DNA of 6,468 nucleotides from an uncultured Kroppenstedtia sp. (GTDB lineage: Bacteria > Bacillota > Bacilli > Thermoactinomycetales > DSM-45169): positions 1-6,468 of the forward strand of contig CAUGKZ010000102.1 in assembly GCA_959600065.1 (NCBI GenBank), given 5' to 3'. The notes under the pieces were generated by a model. It was given only the letters and a program-made list of their open reading frames with translations. It had not been told where the DNA came from and ran no database searches. Positions 1 through 5,982 of the stretch are shown one piece after another. The position numbers were made by a program, and so were the translations under genes. Within the stretch, counting starts at the first letter, position 1; every line of letters starts with the position of its first letter.

Positions 1-1
1 T

Positions 2-1741
2 CCGACTCACTATCCGCGGCCGCAATTTAAAAGAAAAGAGTGGGTAAACCTGAACGGCAACTGGAATTTTGATTTTGACGACAAGGATTTAGGCGAACAG
101 GAAAAGTGGTTTTTGAAACATCGCTATCACCGTGAAATTAGGGTTCCCTTCACCTATGAATCCAAAGCAAGCGGGATCGGTGAAGAATCCTTTCATCCCT
201 ATGTATGGTACCAGCGATCTTTTGAAGTTCCGGAGCTGGAACCCGAACAACGCCTCCTCCTCCATTTTAACGCATCCGACTACATAACGAAGGTGTGGGT
301 GGATGGCCAGTTCGTTGGACGACATCAGGGGGGCTACACGAAATTCTCATTTGATATCACGAATTATCTACAAAATGCAAGGGAACACGAACTCGTCGTG
401 AAAGTGGAAGACAGCCAGAGCTGCGATCAGCCTCGCGGCAAGCAACGCTGGATTAACGAAAACTTTGGGTGCTGGTATGTGCAAACAACGGGAATCTGGC
501 AAACAGTCTGGCTGGAGTTAGTTCATGAAAGTCATCTCGAATCGGTGCAGATCACACCGGATATAGATACCAGCTCTGTTTCCTTTGTATATCAAGTGGC
601 TGAACAAGCCAAACGGGATGATCTTCGCATTCAAACGGATATTTATTTTGAAGGAAAGCCGGTTAAATCATTCAGCCAACATGTGGACACTTCTTCCCCT
701 GAATTAAAAGTGAATTTAGCAAGCTCCGCCGGTGGGGAATGGAAAGTGAAACTATGGCACCCACAGCATCCGCATCTGTATGATGTCATTTTTACTCTGT
801 ATCAGGGAGAAACCCTTGTTGATCGAGTTGAATCTTACTTCGGAATGCGGAAGGTATCCATTGAAAACGGTCAGGTCTTACTGAATAACTCACCAATCTA
901 TCAGAAACTCCTTCTAGACCAGGGATATTGGCCGGATACGATGTTGACCCCGCCGTCGGAAGAAGTGATGATTGAAGATATTGATAAAACCATCGAGATG
1001 GGCTTTAACGGAGTTCGCAAACACCAGAAAGTTGAAGATCCTTGCTTTTTATATTGGTGTGATAAAAAGGGACTGCTCGTCTGGTCCGAGGTGGCCGCTA
1101 CCTACGAATTTTCTCGGGAAGCTATCGATAACTTTACTAAGGAATGGATCGATATTGTTCAACAGAACTATAACCATCCATCCATTATTACCTGGGTGCC
1201 TTTTAACGAATCCTGGGGTGTGAAAAACATCTTTACTGACGAAAGACAACAAAAGTTCACAGAAGCGATTTACTATCTGACGAAGTCTCTAGATGCCATG
1301 CGTCCCGTGATCGTGAATGACGGCTGGGAGCATACGGTATCTGATATTATTGCGCTCCACGATTATGAAGAATTCGGGGAAGTGTTTTCCCAGCGCTATG
1401 CCGACAAAGATAAAATTGTAAACAACGAGATATCACACAATCTGCAAAAGTTCGCGATGGCCAAGGGATACAACTACCAAGGTCAACCCATTATTATAAG
1501 CGAATACGGCGGGATTGCGTTCGAAGCTGAACAGGGTTGGGGCTACGGAAACCAGGTCGCAACAGAAGAAGAATTTTTGCGCCGTTATGAAGCGATCACA
1601 GCGGCCATCAAAAATTGCGAGTACATCTCAGGATATTGCTATACCCAAATTACAGATGTTCAGCAGGAAATTAACGGGCTACTCACTGAAGACAGAAAAC
1701 CGAAAATCAGCCTGGAAAAGATTCGCAAAATCAATAGTTGA
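2..1741 (+). CDS. Glycoside hydrolase family 2 protein (beta-galactosidase/beta-glucuronidase type), 5' end outside window
   Basis: Hydrolyses a terminal beta-linked sugar by the retaining GH2 mechanism; the actual sugar cannot be read from sequence. The frame is open from base 2 to a TGA at 1739-1741, giving 579 visible residues. Because the family motif YPRPQF (residues 4-9) normally lies close to the N-terminus, probably only about 5-20 residues are missing; the in-frame TTG at 113 is not the start. Domains: N-terminal sugar-binding jelly roll (about 1-178), Ig-like sandwich (about 179-285), TIM barrel (about 290-579). The acid/base Glu is in FNESWG (E403, codon 1208-1210) and the nucleophile Glu in ISEYGG (E501, codon 1502-1504). 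The barrel also carries GVRKHQKVEDP. The C-terminus (YCYTQITDVQQEINGL) is typical of the short, roughly 590-residue GH2 subfamily. There is no visible secretion signal, but the true N-terminus is not seen. A terminator follows at once, then a yesL-like gene. The family call is firm; the substrate is unknown. Confidence 0.93.
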   Translation, partial: PTHYPRPQFKRKEWVNLNGNWNFDFDDKDLGEQEKWFLKHRYHREIRVPFTYESKASGIGEESFHPYVWYQRSFEVPELEPEQRLLLHFNASDYITKVWVDGQFVGRHQGGYTKFSFDITNYLQNAREHELVVKVEDSQSCDQPRGKQRWINENFGCWYVQTTGIWQTVWLELVHESHLESVQITPDIDTSSVSFVYQVAEQAKRDDLRIQTDIYFEGKPVKSFSQHVDTSSPELKVNLASSAGGEWKVKLWHPQHPHLYDVIFTLYQGETLVDRVESYFGMRKVSIENGQVLLNNSPIYQKLLLDQGYWPDTMLTPPSEEVMIEDIDKTIEMGFNGVRKHQKVEDPCFLYWCDKKGLLVWSEVAATYEFSREAIDNFTKEWIDIVQQNYNHPSIITWVPFNESWGVKNIFTDERQQKFTEAIYYLTKSLDAMRPVIVNDGWEHTVSDIIALHDYEEFGEVFSQRYADKDKIVNNEISHNLQKFAMAKGYNYQGQPIIISEYGGIAFEAEQGWGYGNQVATEEEFLRRYEAITAAIKNCEYISGYCYTQITDVQQEINGLLTEDRKPKISLEKIRKINS

Positions 1742-1748
1742 TATCGAA

Positions 1749-1782
1749 CTCACAGTGCTTGTCTAAGCACTGTGAGGTTTTT
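1749..1782 (+). terminator. Intrinsic terminator after the GH2 gene
   Basis: A perfect 12-bp stem (1749-1760 with 1765-1776) closes a GTCT loop and is followed by G and five T. It begins 8 bases after the GH2 stop codon. The next gene, on the same strand, starts only 28 bases past the T-run, so this element may work as a partial terminator that lowers expression of the second gene. Confidence 0.9.
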
Positions 1783-1810
1783 AATACTGCAACTGAAGGG
1801 GATGGGAGAT

Positions 1811-2446
1811 GTGGAATTCGGCAAAGGGATGTCACGTATATTTAATATCTGTGACTGGATCATGAAATTAGCCATAGTTAATCTGCTATGGCTGGTGTTT
1901 ACCATCGCAGGCTTGGTCATTTTTGGTGTAGCTCCAGCGACCGTGGCTATGTTTTCCGTGATCAGAAAATGGATCATGGGCGAAGAAGACATTCCAATTT
2001 TTAAAAGCTTTTGGAAGTATTATCGAACGGATTTTCTGAAATCAAATCTTCTGGGTCTTACTTTTTTCCTGATCGGCTGTATTTTGTATGTAGACTTAAA
2101 GTTTGCGCTGGATTATGAAGGTTCTTTTAGCACCGTTTTTCTTGTGCCGGTAATCCTCGCATGCGCCAGTTATTTATTGACACTTGCCTACTTGTTTCCC
2201 GTATTTGTTCACTACGAATGGCCTGGTTTTAAACAATGCATCCAAAATGCCTTTCTGATTGGCATCGCCCAGTTGCCCTCCACTCTTCTCATGATCGGCG
2301 GCGTTTTTTTATCTTATCTTCTCTTCCGATTTATGCCGGTGACGCTGTTGTTTTACTGTGCGAGCTTGATCGGTTATTTCCTTTACCGGAGCGCCCACCG
2401 GGCATTTCTGAAAATCGAGCGAGCAAAGGCCGCGGAAGAAATGTGA
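1811..2446 (+). CDS. yesL: YesL-like membrane protein (DUF624 family)
   Basis: Integral membrane protein of 211 residues. The family has no established biochemical activity but is often encoded in carbohydrate-use loci next to sugar ABC transporters and glycosidases. The N-terminal core (RIFNICDWIMKLAIVNLLW, then GLVIFGVAPAT, then IPIFKSFWKYYR) is the usual DUF624 signature. Hydrophobic segments are at about 19-42, 78-100, 107-133, 147-171 and 175-195, so about five helices, ending in a short charged tail. I chose the GTG at 1811 because AAGGGG (1796-1801) is 9 bases upstream and the family usually has about 10 residues before the RIF motif. The in-frame ATG at 1802 abuts the ribosome site, and a start near 1772 would lie inside the terminator hairpin. 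It follows the GH2 gene without room for a clear promoter, so it probably depends on readthrough or on a promoter inside the GH2 gene. The exact yesL orthologue is not certain. Confidence 0.85.
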   Translation: MEFGKGMSRIFNICDWIMKLAIVNLLWLVFTIAGLVIFGVAPATVAMFSVIRKWIMGEEDIPIFKSFWKYYRTDFLKSNLLGLTFFLIGCILYVDLKFALDYEGSFSTVFLVPVILACASYLLTLAYLFPVFVHYEWPGFKQCIQNAFLIGIAQLPSTLLMIGGVFLSYLLFRFMPVTLLFYCASLIGYFLYRSAHRAFLKIERAKAAEEM

Positions 2447-2580
2447 TGATTATGATGACGTGTGTGCGATCCTGAGTAGGCAACACATCTCCCTCTCTAG
2501 AAGCGTTGTGATTTACATCGATCTTGGACGGTCAGGATGGGATTGCACCTATCGAACCCTATTTGATCGGTCATTGCGTG
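2447..2580 (+). other. Structured trailer of yesL or candidate small RNA
   Basis: No convincing reading frame is seen on either strand. The sequence can fold. GTGC (2464-2467) and ATCCTGA (2469-2475) can pair with GCAC (2545-2548) and TCAGGAT (2532-2538), enclosing a C/U-rich stretch near 2490-2498 (CCCTCTCT). A second hairpin joins ATCGAA (2551-2556) to TTTGAT (2562-2567), extended by CC/GG across one mismatch. A TATGAT box (2451-2456) would place a transcript start near 2463, just where the first stem begins, but I see no good -35 box. A strong terminator follows. It matches no RNA family that I recognise. Confidence 0.3.
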
Positions 2581-2617
2581 AAGCCGCATTATTCCGTTCA
2601 ACAATGCGGCTTTTCTT
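2581..2617 (+). terminator. Intrinsic terminator after yesL / candidate RNA
   Basis: A perfect 10-bp stem, AAGCCGCATT (2581-2590) with AATGCGGCTT (2603-2612), closes a 12-base loop and runs into TTCTT. On the other strand the stem is followed by CACG, so the element points to the right. It lies 135 bases beyond the yesL stop, an unusually long trailer. Confidence 0.85.
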
Positions 2618-2722
2618 AACAAATAGTTGTTTATTTTTACCAACAATTCATAAACAACCCAAAAAAAGTTGCAAAAAAGATGTTTTCGTTACTAAACAAT
2701 CGCTCCCTATTCTTAAAAATCA

Positions 2723-3256
2723 CTATTTTATTGATTTCACGATATTTTTTGCATCCACCAAAGATAATCCGTATCTCTCCCTTAATGTTTTAATCATCTG
2801 TATCTCTGTCATTGACTTCATCATTTCATTTGCTTCCACTTTCAAATCATCATATTCGGAAGTCCTTGCGAATGAATCATTTAAACTATCGTCTATTCTA
2901 TTGATTACACTGCTAAATGCAATAACAACAGGAAATAAAGATAGAATTACAGCAATCCATTCAACCACAGTTTTAAGGGCTCCTTGAAGATGAAAAACAT
3001 CATGTATCAGATAATTAGCGAGTTGGATCAGTCCGAACACAATGGCAACAGATACGATAAACGAAAATACAACTAACATGATCTGGGACACTGACAACCG
3101 TTTCAACTTTTTAATCTTGCCGTTGCCAAGCGAAAAACAAAGAAAAGCTGCAGATAATAACACTAACTGCCAATCCGTATATCCATACCAAACCCATAAA
3201 GCAACCATACCCCAAATTAAAATCCATCCGGTTAGATTGAAAAATTTTATATTCAT
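2723..3256 (-). CDS. Predicted four-helix membrane protein with an L7/L12-like C-terminal helix pair
   Basis: I do not recognise this 177-residue protein as a named family. Hydrophobic segments are at about 8-24, 29-43, 56-82 and 97-118. The basic loop after the second helix (GNGKIKKLKRL, 45-55) suggests both termini are cytoplasmic. An acidic linker (119-150, with SEYDDLKVEANEMM) leads to a final stretch, EIQMIKTLRERYGLSLVDAK (151-170) plus NIVKSIK. Its pattern I-x2-IK-x-[LV]RE-x2-G-x-[SG]L-x-[DE]AK-x-[IL]V matches the helix pair in the C-terminal domain of ribosomal protein L7/L12. The protein ends there, so the rest of that domain is absent. The ATG at 3256 is preceded by AAAAGGGG, 12 bases away, which is rather long; an in-frame TTG at 3292 has no ribosome site. 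The gene stands alone, is AT-rich compared with glmS, and has no obvious promoter or terminator. The coding call is good; the function is unknown. Confidence 0.8.
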   Translation of the reverse strand: MNIKFFNLTGWILIWGMVALWVWYGYTDWQLVLLSAAFLCFSLGNGKIKKLKRLSVSQIMLVVFSFIVSVAIVFGLIQLANYLIHDVFHLQGALKTVVEWIAVILSLFPVVIAFSSVINRIDDSLNDSFARTSEYDDLKVEANEMMKSMTEIQMIKTLRERYGLSLVDAKNIVKSIK

Positions 3257-3405
3257 TTCAACAACATTCCCCTTTTGGCTGGCGTTACACAAGATAACTA
3301 TAGAAAATTGATCTGCCTATACAGTTCCTTGTCCAGACAGATAACTTTTTTATTACTCAACATAATCTGGCCCGTTTGCGCTATACTCTTATCTTACTTT
3401 TACCA
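3257..3405. other. Intergenic stretch between the membrane protein gene and the glmS terminator
   Basis: AT-rich, with no coding potential seen. It must hold the promoter of the leftward membrane protein gene. A TATAGT box on the minus strand (3302-3297) is the best -10 candidate, but no matching -35 lies 16-18 bases upstream. The octamer AGATAACT occurs twice, near 3292 and 3340. No clear regulatory site can be named. Confidence 0.4.
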
Positions 3406-3440
3406 TAAGAAACCCCTTTAGACAAATTTCGTCTAAAGGG
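3406..3440 (-). terminator. Intrinsic terminator of glmS
   Basis: A perfect 10-bp stem (3440-3431 with 3423-3414, CCCTTTAGAC/GTCTAAAGGG) closes a 7-base loop. Read leftward it is followed by GTTTCTT; read rightward it is followed by ATAAAAC with no T-run. It lies about 75 bases beyond the glmS stop codon and is the only hairpin there, so it most likely ends the glmS transcript. Confidence 0.75.
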
Positions 3441-3515
3441 ATAAAACGGTGCAACTTTATTTTAAACGGTAAGACTTTTTTCACTCAATAACATTGAAGA
3501 GGCAATAGTTCCCCC

Positions 3516-5342
3516 TTACTCCACCGTCACGCTCTTCGCCAGGTTACGCGGCTTGTCGACGTTGAGGCCGCGGGCCACTGAGACGTGGTAGGCGAGGAGC
3601 TGGAGGGGGATGACCGCCAACACCGGAGTGATGAAAGGAAGCGTTTCCGGGATGGTGAGGATCTCATCGACGGACTTGCCCACTTCCGTGTCTCCCTCTA
3701 GGGTGAGACCCAGGACATGGGCACCTCTCGCCTTTACCTCGATGATGTTGGATACCATTTTATCCCGAACCGCTTGTTGGGTGGCCAGAGCGATCACCGG
3801 GATCCCCTCCTCGATCAGAGCCAGGGACCCGTGCTTCAATTCCCCTGCGGCACAGGCTTCCGAGTGGATGTAAGTGATCTCCTTCAGCTTCAGGGAGCCC
3901 TCCATCACCACCGCAACATCCAAACCCCGTCCAATAAAGAAAAGATCCTCGTGGTCGGCGATCCTGCGGGCAAAACGCTCCACCGATGCCGTGTCCGCCA
4001 AGAGGCGCCGGATCTGTTCCGGCAGGCGAAGCAGGGCGGTGGCGGTAGCGGATAATTCTTCCCTGCTGAGGGTCCCCGTGACTCGGGCCAGATGCAGACC
4101 CAAAAGAGTGAGGGCGACCAACTGAGTAGTATACGCCTTGGTGGAAGCGACAGCAATCTCCGGACCGGCCCAGGTCATTAAGACTTCATCAGCCTCCCGG
4201 GCCACACTGCTGCCCACCACGTTGGTGATCCCCAATACCTTGGCGCCGCCTTTTTTGGCTTCACGAAGGGCAGCCAAAGTATCTGCGGTCTCTCCCGACT
4301 GGCTGATGACGATCACTAAGGTAGACCGGGTAATCAAGGGATCCCGATACCGGTATTCCGATGCCACATCCACCTCTACCGGGATGCGGGTCCATTTTTC
4401 CAGCACCGTTTTACCGACCAGCCCGGCATGGTAGGCTGTACCACAGGCCACCAGATGAATCCGGTCAATCTTCTTCAGCTCTTCTTCCGTAAAGTTGAGT
4501 TCCCGTGACAAATCGACGATGCCGTCCTTCACCCGACCGGCCAGGGTATCCCGGATCGCCCGGGGCTGTTCAAAGATTTCCTTCTGCATGAAATAATCAT
4601 AGCCATCTTTTTCAGCAGTAAGAGCATCCCAAGTCACATGGAGGAGCTCCTTGTCGACGGACTCTCCATCCAGGGTGGTCAGCTCCATCCACTCCCGAGT
4701 GAGCACGGCCATTTCCCCGTCTTCTAGCACGTACACATCTCGGGTGTATTCCAGGATGGCCGGGATATCCGAGGCGATAAAGTTTTCCCCGTCTCCGACA
4801 CCGATGATCAAGGGACTGGCCAGGCGAACCGCCACGATCTTGTCCGGCTCTTTGCGGCTGATGATGGCCAGGGCGTAAGCTCCCCTCATCCGTCGGACCG
4901 CACGGCGGACTGTGGACACCACATCCCCATCATCCAGATCCGCCAGCAGGTGGGCGATCACTTCAGTGTCGGTCTCCGAGATGAATGTGTGCCCTTTTTT
5001 CTGAAGCTCTTCCTTCAGCTCCAAATAGTTTTCAATAATCCCGTTGTGAACCACGGCAAATTGTTGTCCTCGGTCCAGGTGAGGATGAGCATTTTCATCG
5101 GAAGGTTTTCCGTGGGTCGCCCAACGGGTGTGACCGATCCCCACTTGTCCAAGCAGGGAGCGGGCTTGCAACCGCTCTTCCAAGGTGGACAGAGGCCCTT
5201 TTGTCTTTTCCACCTCCATTTTCCCCTCATGGCAGAGAGCGATGCCTGCCGAATCATACCCACGATACTCCAGTTTGCGGAGCCCTTCCACCAGAATCTC
5301 CCGAGCTTGTTTCGATCCGATGTATCCTACGATTCCACACAT
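3516..5342 (-). CDS. glmS: Glutamine--fructose-6-phosphate aminotransferase (isomerizing)
   Basis: Cytoplasmic enzyme that turns fructose-6-phosphate and glutamine into glucosamine-6-phosphate and glutamate, the first committed step toward UDP-GlcNAc for peptidoglycan and teichoic acids. Length is 608 residues, normal for the family. The N-terminal class II glutaminase domain (about 1-220) has the nucleophile Cys2 in MCGIVGYIG, HTRWATHG (71-78), the oxyanion pair N100-G101 in VVHNGIIENY, and SETDTE with D125. Two SIS sugar-isomerase domains follow (about 285-425 and 455-598), with SQSGETADT (347-355), EGSLKLKEI (481-489), H504 in ELKHG and K603 in the conserved C-terminal tail. All key residues are present. 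The ATG at 5342 exposes Cys2 after methionine removal, which fixes the start. GGAG (5350-5347) lies 4 bases upstream and AGGGGG (5358-5353) a little further. The gene stands alone behind a glmS ribozyme and is clearly richer in GC than the neighbouring membrane protein gene. The identification is secure. Confidence 0.99.
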   Translation of the reverse strand: MCGIVGYIGSKQAREILVEGLRKLEYRGYDSAGIALCHEGKMEVEKTKGPLSTLEERLQARSLLGQVGIGHTRWATHGKPSDENAHPHLDRGQQFAVVHNGIIENYLELKEELQKKGHTFISETDTEVIAHLLADLDDGDVVSTVRRAVRRMRGAYALAIISRKEPDKIVAVRLASPLIIGVGDGENFIASDIPAILEYTRDVYVLEDGEMAVLTREWMELTTLDGESVDKELLHVTWDALTAEKDGYDYFMQKEIFEQPRAIRDTLAGRVKDGIVDLSRELNFTEEELKKIDRIHLVACGTAYHAGLVGKTVLEKWTRIPVEVDVASEYRYRDPLITRSTLVIVISQSGETADTLAALREAKKGGAKVLGITNVVGSSVAREADEVLMTWAGPEIAVASTKAYTTQLVALTLLGLHLARVTGTLSREELSATATALLRLPEQIRRLLADTASVERFARRIADHEDLFFIGRGLDVAVVMEGSLKLKEITYIHSEACAAGELKHGSLALIEEGIPVIALATQQAVRDKMVSNIIEVKARGAHVLGLTLEGDTEVGKSVDEILTIPETLPFITPVLAVIPLQLLAYHVSVARGLNVDKPRNLAKSVTVE

Positions 5343-5377
5343 GTTTCTCCAACCCCCTGAAAAATGAACAGGGCATG

Positions 5378-5401
5378 GCCGCTTCCCTCAAGGAAAGCGG
5401 C
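5378..5401 (-). other. Strong hairpin in the glmS leader, close to the ribosome binding site
   Basis: Read leftward, GCCGCTTTCC (5401-5392) pairs with GGGAAGCGGC (5387-5378) around a TTGA loop: 10 bp with one G-U pair. It lies between the ribozyme and glmS. No U-run follows directly, so it is not a classic terminator; a short U-run (5365-5360) comes 12 bases later. A second small stem, CCCTG (5373-5369) with CAGGG (5359-5355), would hide part of the upstream AGGGGG. It may shape mRNA decay or ribosome access; this is inference. Confidence 0.55.
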
Positions 5402-5533
5402 GCCCCATATCATCATGGTTTTGCCGCTGTCTCCGGAAGCAGGCGATTTTTTTCTGTTTGGATCCGAAAACGGCGTTCGTTGTCGATCTGCTCCTGATGC
5501 CATCCATCACTTGCTGTCGGGATGGCGCACCGT
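5402..5533 (-). other. Spacer between the glmS ribozyme and the leader hairpin
   Basis: About 130 bases of untranslated leader. No promoter, second RNA element or plausible gene is seen. A frame on the minus strand stays open across it and across the ribozyme, but the peptide resembles nothing I recognise. Confidence 0.4.
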
Positions 5534-5676
5534 ACTAGAACTTTTGTGGGATGGGTCACCCCGTCCTTTTGTGTTCCAGTCCATCGGCTCCGGTGCCGAG
5601 CCGGGAGGGATCCGCCGAAACCTCGATTCCCCTCCACCTCGTCAACTGCAGCTCTCCTACCGCAGTCCTGGCGCTT
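5534..5676 (-). promoter_or_regulatory. glmS ribozyme (glucosamine-6-phosphate-activated self-cleaving riboswitch)
   Basis: This RNA in the glmS 5' leader uses glucosamine-6-phosphate as cofactor to cut itself; the 5'-hydroxyl product is then degraded, lowering GlmS. Read leftward, the conserved GCGCC starts at 5674, so cleavage falls between A5675 and G5674. Conserved blocks follow: TTGACGAGG, GGAGGGGAATCGA, TTTCGGCGGAT and CCCTCCCGG. The pairings hold: CGCC (5673-5670) with GGCG (5616-5613) as the pseudoknot, ACTGC with GCAGT in P1, GGAGGG (5635-5630) with CCCTCC (5609-5604), CGGCTC (5603-5598) with GAGCCG (5590-5585), and ACTGGAAC (5580-5573) with GTTCTAGT (5541-5534). The last stem carries an inner hairpin with a GTGA tetraloop. 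No core element is missing, so it is probably active. It lies about 190 bases before the glmS start codon, on the same strand. Confidence 0.96.
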
Positions 5677-5716
5677 CACAACCTTCTCTAATCCTAGACT
5701 CGCTGTCCTTGCCCCC

Positions 5717-5726
5717 ATCACCTCCT
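5717..5726 (-). promoter_or_regulatory. Shine-Dalgarno-like sequence near the 5' end of the glmS leader, without a usable start codon
   Basis: Read leftward, AGGAGGTGAT matches at least nine bases of the complement of the usual bacterial 16S rRNA 3' end. The only nearby starts, GTG at 5721-5719 and ATG at 5718-5716, overlap or touch it and are too close to be used well. It would lie about 10 bases from the predicted transcript start and upstream of the ribozyme cut. This resembles the stabilising SD elements of some Bacillus mRNAs, where a bound ribosome blocks 5'-end decay. Known part: such elements exist. Inferred part: that this is one. Confidence 0.45.
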
Positions 5727-5742
5727 CATATGCTACTTCTAT

Positions 5743-5771
5743 ATGCTATGCAAGAGACTTCACTTTGTAAA
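5743..5771 (-). promoter_or_regulatory. Candidate sigma-A type promoter of glmS
   Basis: Read leftward, TTTACA (5771-5766, 5 of 6 against TTGACA) is followed after exactly 17 bases by TAGCAT (5748-5743, 4 of 6 against TATAAT). The predicted start is near 5736, about 60 bases before the ribozyme cut. The -35 box overlaps an imperfect 16-bp palindrome (5780-5765). The -10 box is only fair; A/T-rich alternatives overlap it. Confidence 0.5.
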
Positions 5772-5780
5772 TGTTCACAA

Positions 5781-5944
5781 TCGATGAATTGAATACGATC
5801 CAAAATTGCGCCAAAGAGGGATGACCGAGCCACAATACCTCATCCAAGGGACAATCTATGGAATAAATAATGTTACATATACCAACTTCAGCGTCCTTTA
5901 CCCCAGCGATTTAAACCTTTCCCAAAGGTAGCTTCTAATGTGAG
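5781..5944. other. Intergenic stretch upstream of the glmS promoter
   Basis: About 160 bases with no reading frame of note on either strand and no clear regulatory element. It separates the glmS promoter region from the terminator behind the DinB-family gene. Confidence 0.4.
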
Positions 5945-5982
5945 AAAAGGCCGCATCCCTCCCTTAGGGAATGCGACCTTTT
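5945..5982 (-). terminator. Hairpin terminator behind the DinB-family gene, possibly bidirectional
   Basis: The arms AAAAGG-CGCAT-CCCT and AGGG-ATGCG-CCTTTT pair with one C/A mismatch and one bulged A around a 5-base loop (5961-5965). Because the outer pairs are A-T, each strand ends in a run of four T, so it could stop transcription from either side. The only visible gene pointing toward it is the DinB-family gene, whose stop lies about 135 bases upstream. Confidence 0.8.

Noticed and set aside
3..22. Resemblance to a T7 promoter core (CGACTCACTAT) followed by a NotI site (GCGGCCGC), suggesting vector sequence.
   Set aside because: The bases code in frame for YPRPQF and the following residues, a normal GH2 N-terminus, and the reading frame runs on without a break, so this is a chance resemblance.
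2545..2570. GGTTCGAT on the minus strand, like a tRNA T-loop.
   Set aside because: The flanking bases do not form the T-stem, and no acceptor, D or anticodon arms are present.
2497..2574. A 25-codon minus-strand frame (MTDQIGFDRC...) in the yesL trailer.
   Set aside because: It has no Shine-Dalgarno site and its sequence is better explained by the RNA pairings described for this region.
2626..2658. A perfect 9-bp inverted repeat GTTGTTTAT / ATAAACAAC.
   Set aside because: It is AT-rich with a 15-base loop and lacks a T-run on either side in the right place, so it is neither a clear terminator for the membrane protein gene nor a clear operator. It may be chance in AT-rich DNA.
2460..2987. 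A plus-strand frame of 175 codons after yesL.
   Set aside because: It crosses the terminator at 2581-2617 and then lies antisense to the membrane protein gene; the peptide is low in quality and has no ribosome site.
3444..3470. The heptamer AAACGGT repeated 20 bases apart downstream of glmS.
   Set aside because: Two short copies in AT-rich DNA with no third copy or symmetry are not enough to call a binding site.
3610..5360. Several plus-strand frames of 75-136 codons antisense to glmS.
   Set aside because: They are shadows of the GC-rich glmS gene; none has a recognisable protein pattern.
5413..5721. A 102-codon minus-strand frame starting at AGGAGGTGATG, considered as a leader gene.
   Set aside because: It runs through the whole glmS ribozyme, its start codons touch the SD sequence, and the peptide (rich in R and G, with no motif) resembles nothing known. 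The SD-like element itself is kept as a separate feature.
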